Part shown: positions 46,958 through 53,786 of the stretch, one piece after another
How positions within the stretch are numbered: position 1 is the first letter of the stretch
Layout: each line of letters starts with the position of its first letter
NCBI RefSeq assembly: GCF_028898845.1
Contig: NZ_CP118575.1
Span: 124,001 to 188,000, forward strand
Length of the DNA stretch: 64,000 nucleotides
DNA from: Streptomyces sp. WZ-12
GTDB lineage: Bacteria > Actinomycetota > Actinomycetes > Streptomycetales > Streptomycetaceae
Direction of reading: 5' to 3'
The notes under the pieces: generated by a model
Databases searched by the model: none
What the model saw: only the letters and a program-made list of their open reading frames with translations
What the model was told of the DNA's origin: nothing
Made by a program: the position numbers and the translations under genes

Positions 46958-47688
46958 CGTGGCCGGTGGCGGTGGCGGTGGCGTTGTAGGCGGCTGACTT
47001 GTCGGGGTAGGTGAAGGTGTTGTCGGCAATGACCGCTGTTCCGCTCGCGTCCGCTGCGGGCGTGGTCACCGGGGTGCCGGTGCCGAAGTCGACGCTGGCG
47101 GTGGCGCCTTGCATGAGTCCGGTGACAGTGGCGCCGGCCTTGTTCCAGTTCGCCCCCGTCCCCACATTCACCTGCAACCCGAGCGCCTTGCGGATGGTGA
47201 CGGTGGCGGTTCCGCTGGGGTGGCCGGTGGCGGTGGCGGTGGCGTTGTAGGCGGCTGACTTGTCGGGGTAGGTGAAGGTGTTGTCGGCATTGACCGCTGT
47301 TCCGCTCGCGTCCGCTGCGGGCGTGGTCACCGGGGTGCCGGTGCCGAAGTCGACGCTGGCGGTGGCGCCTTGCATGAGTCCGGTGACAGTGGCGCCGGCC
47401 TTGTTCCAGTTCGCCCCCGTCCCCACATTCACCTGCAACCCGAGCGCCTTGCGGATGGTGACGGTGGCGGTTCCGCTGGGGTGGCCGGTGGCGGTGGCGG
47501 TGGCGTTGTAGGCGGCTGACTTGTCGGGGTAGGTGAAGGTGTTGTCGGCAATGACCGCTGTTCCGCTCGCGTCCGCTGCGGGCGTGGTCACCGGGGTGCC
47601 GGTGCCGAAGTCGACGCTGGCGGTGGCGCCTTGCATGAGTCCGGTGACAGTGGCGCCGGCCTTGTTCCAGTTCGCCCCCGTCCCCACT
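46958..47688 (-). repeat. 261-bp in-frame tandem repeat, about 2.8 copies
   Basis: Each unit encodes 87 residues (from VGTGANWNKAG to TIRKALGLQVN). The copies are virtually identical at the DNA level: the only change noticed is ATT versus AAT, giving Ile or Asn in ADNTF. The last unit ends early at TGHG. Near-identity implies very recent expansion or gene conversion. Confidence 0.9.
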
Positions 47689-47832
47689 GGCTTTATTCAC
47701 GAGCCGTGACGGCGGTTGTACACGGGTTTGGGAGGCGCCCGTTTCCACGGTCGGGTGATGTTCACGAGTTTTGAAGGCAGTGGGGGGCTTGCCAGGACAG
47801 CATCGAGGTGTTCCCGGTGAAAGGCCCTGGTC

Positions 47833-49479
47833 ATGCCGCAGATGTCGAAGGTCGAGCTGTACGCGGCGATTCGTCGGGACCACCGAGCCGGCGTGACGAT
47901 GCGGGAGCTGGAGCGCAAGTACAACGTCGCCTGGCGGACGGTGCGCAAGGCCCTGGACTCGGCTTGGCCGGAGCCGCGCAAGCAGCTTCCGCCGCGGCCG
48001 TCGGCGCTTGATCCGTACAAGACGCTGATCGACGGGATCCTGCGGGCGGACCTGGGCGCGCCGCGCAAGCAGCGGCACACGGTCACCCGGATCTTCCATC
48101 GGCTGCTCGATGAGCATGGTGCGAACGTGTCCTATCCGATGGTCAGGCGCTATGTCGCCGACCGGAAGCCGCAGATCGCGGTGGAGGCGGGGAAGGCGCC
48201 CATCGAAGCGTTCGTCCCGCAGACCCACCCACCCGGCATGGAGGCGGAGGTCGACTTCGGCGACGTGGCCGTGCGGCTCGGAGGGGAGCTGGTGACCTGC
48301 TACCTGTTCTCCTTCCGCCTGTCGTATTCGGGCAAGGCCGTCCACCGGGTGTTCGCTTCCGCCGGCCAGGAAGCCTTCTTCGAGGGCCACGTGCACGCGC
48401 TGCGGACGCTGGGTGGAGTCCCGCGGGGCCGCGTCCGCTACGACAACCTCAAGGCCGCCGTCGCCCAGGTGCTGGGGCTGAGCCGGGCGAGGGTGGAAAC
48501 CGACCGGTGGATCGCGTTCAGATCGCACTTCGGCATCGAGAGCTTCTACTGCCGCCCGGGCATCGACGGCGCCCACGAGAAAGGCGGTGTCGAGGGACAG
48601 ATCGGCTACTTCCGCCGAAACCACTTCACCCCGGTGCCGGAAGTCTCCTCGCTGGCGGAGCTGAACGAGATGGTCGAGCAGTGGGACCTGCACGACGGCC
48701 GACGCCGGATCGGCTCTCGTTCGCAGACCATCGACGACTACTTCACCGTCGAACAGCCGCTGCTGCTGCCACTGCCGCAGGAACCTTTCGAGACCGGGCG
48801 GGTGTTCACCCCCAGGGTCGACCGCTACAGCCAGATCACCGTCCGCACCAACCGCTACTCAGTGCCGGTCCGCCTGATCGGCAAACGGGTCCGCGTCGTC
48901 CTGCACGCCTCCCACCTGGTGGTTTACGACCAGAACGTGGAAGTGGCCCGGCACGAGCGGCTGATCGCCAAGGCCAGCTGCCGCCTGGATCTGGACCACT
49001 ACTTGGAGGCCCTGATCCGCAAGCCGGGCGCTTTCCCCGGCGCCACCGCCCTCGAACAAGCCCGCTCTGCAGGCAAGTTCACCCCGGTCCATGACGCCTG
49101 GTGGGATCAGGCCCGCAAAGTCCACGGCGAGCGGGACGGCACCCGAGCCCTGATCGAGGTGCTGCTGCTGGGCCGACACATCCCTCACGAGTACCTGGTC
49201 GCCGGGCTGGCCACGGCCCTGCGGGCCGGGGCTCTGACCGCGGACGCGGTCGCCCTGGAGGCCCGCAAGGCCGCCCAGGCCGAGGACGAGCCAGCTGCCC
49301 CCGGCTCGTCGGGCACCGAAGCGGGACAGCCGTCGGGGACCGTGACGTTTCTGCACGAGTGGAAGCTCGCCCACCTTCCGCCGGACACCAGGCCGCTGCC
49401 CTCGGTGACCCCCTATGACCAGTTGCTCCGACGTCGTCGCGCCAGCGGCGGCGCCCACCGAGAGGAAGAAGCCCAGTGA
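47833..49479 (+). CDS. istA: IS21-family transposase IstA
   Basis: 548 aa. N-terminal HTH (ELYAAIRRDHRAGVTMREL, KYNVAWRTVRKALDSAWP). DDE core: EAEVDFGDVAVRLGGELVTC (first Asp), RGRVRYDNLKAAVAQVLG (second Asp) and DGAHEKGGVEGQIGYFRRNH (Glu). The C-terminal region has RYSQITVRTNRYSVPVRLIG, the Mu-transposase-like beta domain. IstA catalyses strand transfer and needs IstB. The stop overlaps the istB start (GTGA), as usual in this family. The frame is intact. Confidence 0.92.
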   Translation: MPQMSKVELYAAIRRDHRAGVTMRELERKYNVAWRTVRKALDSAWPEPRKQLPPRPSALDPYKTLIDGILRADLGAPRKQRHTVTRIFHRLLDEHGANVSYPMVRRYVADRKPQIAVEAGKAPIEAFVPQTHPPGMEAEVDFGDVAVRLGGELVTCYLFSFRLSYSGKAVHRVFASAGQEAFFEGHVHALRTLGGVPRGRVRYDNLKAAVAQVLGLSRARVETDRWIAFRSHFGIESFYCRPGIDGAHEKGGVEGQIGYFRRNHFTPVPEVSSLAELNEMVEQWDLHDGRRRIGSRSQTIDDYFTVEQPLLLPLPQEPFETGRVFTPRVDRYSQITVRTNRYSVPVRLIGKRVRVVLHASHLVVYDQNVEVARHERLIAKASCRLDLDHYLEALIRKPGAFPGATALEQARSAGKFTPVHDAWWDQARKVHGERDGTRALIEVLLLGRHIPHEYLVAGLATALRAGALTADAVALEARKAAQAEDEPAAPGSSGTEAGQPSGTVTFLHEWKLAHLPPDTRPLPSVTPYDQLLRRRRASGGAHREEEAQ

Positions 49480-50273
49480 CCCTGCCCCGCCAGCGAGGCT
49501 TGACCGAGCAGGCCGCCACCACCGCCATCGACACCGCCTGCCGCATGCTGCGGCTGCCGTCGATCCGCAAGGAGTTCGCCGACATCGCCGACCGGGCGGT
49601 GAAGGACCAGCTGACCTATCGCGGCTTCCTTGCCGAGATGCTGATGGCCGAGTGCGACGACCGGTCCCGCCGCCGCTCGGAACGCAGGATCAAGGCCGCC
49701 GGCTTCCCGAGAGAAAAGTCGCTGCGGACCTTCGACTTCGACGCCAACCCCAACATCGACGCGGCCACCATCAACACGCTCGCCAGCTGCGAGTGGATCA
49801 AGAAGGGGCAGCCGCTCTGCCTGATCGGTGACTCCGGCACCGGCAAATCGCACATGCTGATCGCCCTGGGCACCGAGGCGGCGATGAAGGGCTACCGGGT
49901 CCGCTACACGCTCGCCACGAAACTGGTGAACGAGCTGGTCGAAGCCGCCGACGAGAAGCAGCTCACCAAGACCATCGCCCGCTACGGCCGCGTCGATCTT
50001 TTGTGCATCGACGAACTCGGATACATGGAACTGGACCGGCACGGAGCCGAGTTGCTGTTCCAGGTCCTGACCGAACGCGAGGAGAAGAACAGCGTCGCCA
50101 TCGCCTCCAACGAGTCGTTCGGCGGGTGGACAAAGACCTTCACCGATCCCCGTCTCTGCGCGGCCATCGTCGACCGCCTGACCTTCAACGGCGCAATCAT
50201 CGAGACCGGCACCGACTCCTACCGGCTCCCTTCCACCCGGGCCCGGGTGGAAGAACCGGCCAAGGCCGGCTGA
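49476..50273 (+). CDS. istB: IS21 helper ATPase IstB
   Basis: 265 aa from a GTG overlapping the istA stop. AAA+/DnaC-like ATPase with Walker A GDSGTGKSHMLIALG (residues about 117-131), Walker B VDLLCIDELGYMELD and sensor segment SVAIASNESFGGW. An N-terminal IstB-type helical region (EFADIADRAVKDQLTYRGFL) precedes it. It selects target DNA and stimulates IstA. Complete. Confidence 0.93.
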   Translation: MTLPRQRGLTEQAATTAIDTACRMLRLPSIRKEFADIADRAVKDQLTYRGFLAEMLMAECDDRSRRRSERRIKAAGFPREKSLRTFDFDANPNIDAATINTLASCEWIKKGQPLCLIGDSGTGKSHMLIALGTEAAMKGYRVRYTLATKLVNELVEAADEKQLTKTIARYGRVDLLCIDELGYMELDRHGAELLFQVLTEREEKNSVAIASNESFGGWTKTFTDPRLCAAIVDRLTFNGAIIETGTDSYRLPSTRARVEEPAKAG

Positions 50274-50430
50274 CACCTGCAGGCCCCATCTCGACGGCCC
50301 GCCGCCCTCACGGGCGGCGGGCCGTCCCACGAAGTGACGTCATTTCTCGTGAACATCCACGGCCCCGCTGGCCGCTCATCGCCACCCAAACCGATGGACA
50401 AACGCTGCTGCTTGAAGTGAACGAAGCCAC

Positions 50431-51621
50431 ATGTCATCTTCCCTGATCTCTGCCGTCACCCGCCACCATGACCAGTTGCCGGACAGCGGCACGTACGACG
50501 CCTGGCGCCTGGCCGATCTGGCCGCCTTCCTCGACCAGTTGCCCGACCCGCGCTGTCGGCGCGGACGGCGCTACTCCCTCGGCGCCCTGCTGACCCTGTG
50601 CACGCTCGCCGTTCTTGCCGGGGCCACCGGCTGGGCCACCATCACCCGCTTCGCCATCGGCCTGTCCCTCGCGGACCGGCAGCGCATCGGCCTGGCGCGC
50701 GGCGTCCCCCGCGCGATCACACTGGCCCGGCTGCTGCGTCGGCTGGACGCCGACCTGCTCGATGACGCCCTCGGCGCCTGGGTCCAGCTCCAGCACGCCG
50801 ATCCGCTCGCCACCCCGCAGGGCACCGGCCCACGCAAGAGAGGGGCCGTCGCGGTGGACGGCAAGACGGTCCGCGGCTCACGCACCCGCGATCAGCGCAC
50901 CGTCCACCTACTGGCCGCCTGCCTGCACGGCACCCGTGCCGTGATCGCCCAGCGCCAGGTCGAGACCAAGAGCAACGAAATCACCGCCTTCCAGCCCCTG
51001 CTGGCAGAGCTCGATCTGACCGACACGGTGGTCACCTTCGACGCCCTGCTCACCCAGCACGACCACGCCCGCTTCCTGGTCGAGGAGAAGAACGCGCACT
51101 ACATCGCCCTGATCAAGGCCAACCACCCCACGCTGCACGCCCGGTTGAAGCAGCTGCCCTGGAAGGAGGTCCCGCTGATGGGCTACACCCGCGCCACCGC
51201 GCACGGCCGTGACGAGATCCGCAGGATCAAGGCAGTCACCGTTCCCGACCTGCCCTTTCCCCACGCGGCTCAGGCCCTGCAGATCGTGCGCCGCCGCCGC
51301 GTACTGTCCACCGGCAAACTCACCCTCGAACGCGTCTACGCGCTCACCGACCTGACCATGCACCAGGCCACCGTCCCCCACCTCGGCGAACACGTCCGCG
51401 AGCACTGGGGCGTGGAAGCCCTGCACCACGTGAGAGACGTGACCCTGCGCGAGGACGCCTCAAAGATCCGCATTGGCAACGCGCCCCGCGTCATGGCCGC
51501 CCTGCGCAACACCGCCCTCGCCCTGGCCGAGCTCGCCGGCTGGCACAACCATGCCGCCGCCGTTGATCACTACCGGTCACACCCCGACCACGCGCTCGAC
51601 CTCATCAAGCCCGTCCTCTGA
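50431..51621 (+). CDS. ISAs1-family transposase (element H, copy 2)
   Basis: 396 aa, intact and nearly identical to copy 1 (43137-44327). Homology with copy 1 begins within a couple of bases of the ATG, so the native upstream terminus and promoter are missing. Upstream is the right flank of the IS21 element. Downstream, similarity to copy 1 continues only about 30 bp past the stop (ctgagaaagatcgcgccctg). The full coding sequence is thus kept without a complete element. Confidence 0.9.
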   Translation: MSSSLISAVTRHHDQLPDSGTYDAWRLADLAAFLDQLPDPRCRRGRRYSLGALLTLCTLAVLAGATGWATITRFAIGLSLADRQRIGLARGVPRAITLARLLRRLDADLLDDALGAWVQLQHADPLATPQGTGPRKRGAVAVDGKTVRGSRTRDQRTVHLLAACLHGTRAVIAQRQVETKSNEITAFQPLLAELDLTDTVVTFDALLTQHDHARFLVEEKNAHYIALIKANHPTLHARLKQLPWKEVPLMGYTRATAHGRDEIRRIKAVTVPDLPFPHAAQALQIVRRRRVLSTGKLTLERVYALTDLTMHQATVPHLGEHVREHWGVEALHHVRDVTLREDASKIRIGNAPRVMAALRNTALALAELAGWHNHAAAVDHYRSHPDHALDLIKPVL

Positions 51622-51707
51622 GAAAGATCGCGCCCTGCCGGCGCCCTGGGGATCGGAGCGCTTCGCCGGGCAGACGCGAGGGTAGCCGTGGGTGCTATAG
51701 ATGACGC

Positions 51708-52505
51708 CTACAGGTGCTTCTCGGAGGAGATCTCTGCGATTATCGATATGAGGTTAGATATACCGAGTATGAATCTGTCCTGGTATTTTGTCACCTGCTC
51801 CTGGGTCAGTCCTTCTCTGATGCCGAAGGTGTGCGCCAGGTCGATAAGTTTTACGTTGACGGAAGAGGCTCGATTGTCGGAGGCTTCGTCGAAAGCAATC
51901 AAGACGCTTGCCCCGAGTGGCGCCATCCATTCTTCTCTTACTGCCTCTCTGATCCTCTCAAGCCCTCTCCGGATTGCGGCGTATACTTCAAAGTCGCTTG
52001 AGTACTGCCGCAAGTGCTGGATGGAGTCCCTTCCCCGGGAAATACGTGTACCAGAGACTCCCGTTCCGCCGACGACTCCGAAGCCCAGCGAGGCTGAGGT
52101 GGAAAGCACGTCTGCGGCAGTCAGGCGCGCCTTCTTCCAGCGTGCGGCTGCAGGGGTCACTTCTTCGTGTGTCAGTAGTTCACTCTTACTTGCCGCCCTA
52201 AAGCCGATCTTGATGTCCAGAACTTTTGGACTCTTCATACCGTGAGTCATGTTTTCAAGAAAAACGTGCACTCCGGCTTCTTCGCCGGCAAGGCCGAGTT
52301 GAGGATCGCGTTCTGAGTACGAAACGGGCGAGACGGCGGCCAAACCCTTCAGTGACTCCCCTGCCCGCATTAAGGCGTATAATCCGTATTCTCTGGCATT
52401 GGTCGGCTTTTGGAGGATCCTGCCACCCTGCAGGGACTTAATTCCCCCATGTCCGGCCACCTGATGCTCTTGGCTCCGCTGCTGTCGGGGCGGGATCTTG
52501 AACAT
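51708..52505 (-). CDS. Inositol polyphosphate kinase-like protein (IPK fold, eukaryote-type)
   Basis: 265 aa from ATG 52505 with AAGGGGA upstream. IPK signatures in order: HQVAGHGG (residues 14-21), LQKPTNAREYGLYALM (31-46, ATP-lobe KP and E..Y), FLENMTHGMKSPKVLDIKIG (82-101) with inositol-binding PxxxDxKxG (P93, D97, K99, G101), TSASLGFGVVGG (136-147, the TS-S/T-LGFR-like motif), SVLIAFD (200-206, the SSLL-like strand) and KLIDLAHT (219-226, the metal-binding IDF motif, D222). This is the full set and order of the IPMK/IP6K/IP3K family, which phosphorylates soluble inositol phosphates with ATP and is mostly eukaryotic. The length fits a minimal kinase. No signal peptide. It lies 0.46 kb downstream of a calpain-like gene on the same strand, inside a putative Tn3 transposon. 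Substrate and activity are not shown; the family assignment rests on motifs. Confidence 0.72.
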   Translation of the reverse strand: MFKIPPRQQRSQEHQVAGHGGIKSLQGGRILQKPTNAREYGLYALMRAGESLKGLAAVSPVSYSERDPQLGLAGEEAGVHVFLENMTHGMKSPKVLDIKIGFRAASKSELLTHEEVTPAAARWKKARLTAADVLSTSASLGFGVVGGTGVSGTRISRGRDSIQHLRQYSSDFEVYAAIRRGLERIREAVREEWMAPLGASVLIAFDEASDNRASSVNVKLIDLAHTFGIREGLTQEQVTKYQDRFILGISNLISIIAEISSEKHL

Positions 52506-52660
52506 GCGATTCCCCTTTGGGTGCAGATTTGAAGAGGGTATGTCGATCAGGTCGTGAGTATGAGCTGGTCTCGAGCCTGCTTACGGGCGAACTCCTGCTT
52601 CTCGTGCCTGGACCAGTAGGTGTCGAGTAGGGCCGGGTGATGTCGAGTCTGTCTTTTTGA

Positions 52661-52975
52661 CCATCAGGTGGCGGCAAGCTCCTCCAACGCCCCAGTGCGG
52701 CACATCAACATGGTTGCCGAGCTCCCTGAGTGCGGTGTCGGCTCCACCCCGCTGCACGAGAACCTGGACACCATCGCCCACGGCGGCAAGCTCGTCTTCC
52801 ACGTTCTCGCCGCCCTGTCCGCTCATCCGCGAGCTGACCATCATCGGAACCAACGGTCGGTTGGGACGGCACCGCCGCCGGCGGCCACTACCGGTCGCAT
52901 CCTGGCCAACACGGTCCCGCTGCTCGGTCTCGGCCAGTGAGGACGCGTCACCTCCTGGTCCACCGCCATTCAGGA
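52661..52975 (+). pseudogene. Serine recombinase (resolvase/invertase) remnant
   Basis: The frame gives VRHINMVAELPECGVGSTPL, HENLDTIAHGGKLVFHVLAA, LSA; after one shift, IRELTIIGTN. This matches the catalytic-domain end of serine resolvases (LHENIDTTTPGGKLVFHV, EFIRELI). The Ser-containing N-terminus and the HTH are absent. It may be the decayed tnpR of the Tn3-family element. It overlaps the 3' end of the calpain-like gene by a few bases. Confidence 0.65.
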
Positions 52976-53710
52976 AGCAGCAACACACACCAATATAAGA
53001 TCCTTTTTTGCCGCAAACTCCGCAAATGGAATTACCTCCTCCTTCCTGTGAGGATCGTAAATCCCTACTGTATTGCCGTCGATCCTGTCGTGAAGTATGG
53101 CGCGTGCATGGCGGCCACCTGGGTCCTCCCAGGAGGCAACCATGAATTCCCCTTTCTGGCTCGCCTCCATCATCAGCCTAGAGAATTCGTCTGCGGCCCT
53201 CTTGAAATACACCCGAGCCTTCCACCCGAAGAGCTCTGCAAGCTTCCATGCCTGGACTCCGTGTATGCTGGAGTAGCTTGGAGGCTCATCCTTTAACTGG
53301 GACTGCCGCTTCGCCACAGCTTTCTCGAGTATGGCAACCCAGGGCACATCGGCCTGCGCGTACAGCCAGAGACCTGACCCACCTGTAGGGAAAACGGGCG
53401 AAACGATTTCAGGCCCGTCGGAAAAGTTGACGGAGAACCCGCCTGCCGCGGGGCTTATCAGCCGCTTTATTATTTCCGGATCCCTGTATACGGCGGCGCC
53501 AAGCATTGCGAGAAGTCCACAACTCCCCAGGGCCCCTTGCTTGATGTCGGAAAATTTTGGTGTCCCGTTTTCTGGGTATATAGATTTTCGGAATACCGCA
53601 GGGGAGAGCGATTCAGGGATGCGGTGTGGCCCCTGGGTTTTTTGATGCGCTGGGATTACCTCAACCGAAGAACGTCGCTCGGCCTGCCCCTTGCGAAGTG
53701 ATGCGTACAT
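52970..53710 (-). CDS. Calpain-like (papain-fold, C2-type) cysteine protease
   Basis: 246 aa from ATG 53710 after AGGAGG. Residues 1-50 are a basic, possibly disordered leader without a signal peptide. The catalytic region starts DIKQGALGSCGLLAMLGAAV (residues 55-74), the calpain QGxLGxC motif with candidate nucleophile Cys64. Next come VPWVAILEKAVAKRQ (122-136, the WxxLxEKA helix), YSSIHGVQAWKLAELFGW (146-163, the Y..i.gG..e...lltG segment), GGRHARAIL (198-206, candidate His201) and VGIYDPHRKE (215-224, Asp219 in place of the usual Asn). The oxyanion Gln58 is present. Bacterial members occur as secreted toxins or effectors, but no export signal is visible. The gene lies next to tnpA of a Tn3 element and upstream of the IPK-like kinase on the same strand. 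The end is near a recombination junction, so the last residues may not be native. Confidence 0.68.
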   Translation of the reverse strand: MYASLRKGQAERRSSVEVIPAHQKTQGPHRIPESLSPAVFRKSIYPENGTPKFSDIKQGALGSCGLLAMLGAAVYRDPEIIKRLISPAAGGFSVNFSDGPEIVSPVFPTGGSGLWLYAQADVPWVAILEKAVAKRQSQLKDEPPSYSSIHGVQAWKLAELFGWKARVYFKRAADEFSRLMMEASQKGEFMVASWEDPGGRHARAILHDRIDGNTVGIYDPHRKEEVIPFAEFAAKKDLILVCVAAS

Positions 53711-53786
53711 CTTGTTGGCCTCCTGACGGCATTGTCACGTACTGCTGAACCGCATTGCGACTGCTGCCCGGGCGGGTAGCTGGGCT

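Larger units (their letters stand above)
45151..47693 (-). pseudogene. Tandem-repeat plus beta-propeller-like protein, interrupted by IS5 and 5' truncated
   Basis: Removing the IS5 insertion (45881-46782) and one ACT duplication restores one frame (KLYCVYFST joins VDQNLYLQHF). The predicted product begins, after truncation by IS21, with nearly three 87-residue repeats (GTGANWNKAGATVTGLMQGA, TASVDFGTGTPVTTPAADAS, FTYPDKSAAYNATATATGH), then about 320 residues rich in WSSPQIVPGPTTDPASPPAL, GKMHLVFTDTEGRPVHFAS and GKLLISTAAG-type motifs ending KIYVIYTR. The second half resembles repeated blades of sialidase or lectin-like beta-propellers (S-P-A-L..GKLYCVY pattern), suggesting a secreted or surface carbohydrate-binding protein. 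The N-terminus and signal are lost. The repeats look GC-rich, the propeller part AT-rich, so the gene may itself be a fusion. The function is not established. Confidence 0.6.
47694..50355 (+). mobile_element. IS21-family element (about 2.66 kb)
   Basis: Related ends: TATTCACGAGCCGTGACG at the left and, read inward from 50355, TGTTCACGAGAAATGACG. istA and istB lie between. No clear target duplication is seen (left flank ccactggctt, right flank tccacggccc). It truncates the repeat/propeller gene on the left. Confidence 0.82.

Noticed and set aside
46958..47688. The 261-bp repeats as a CRISPR array
   Set aside because: Units are 261 bp, contiguous without spacers, and in frame within a protein-coding sequence.
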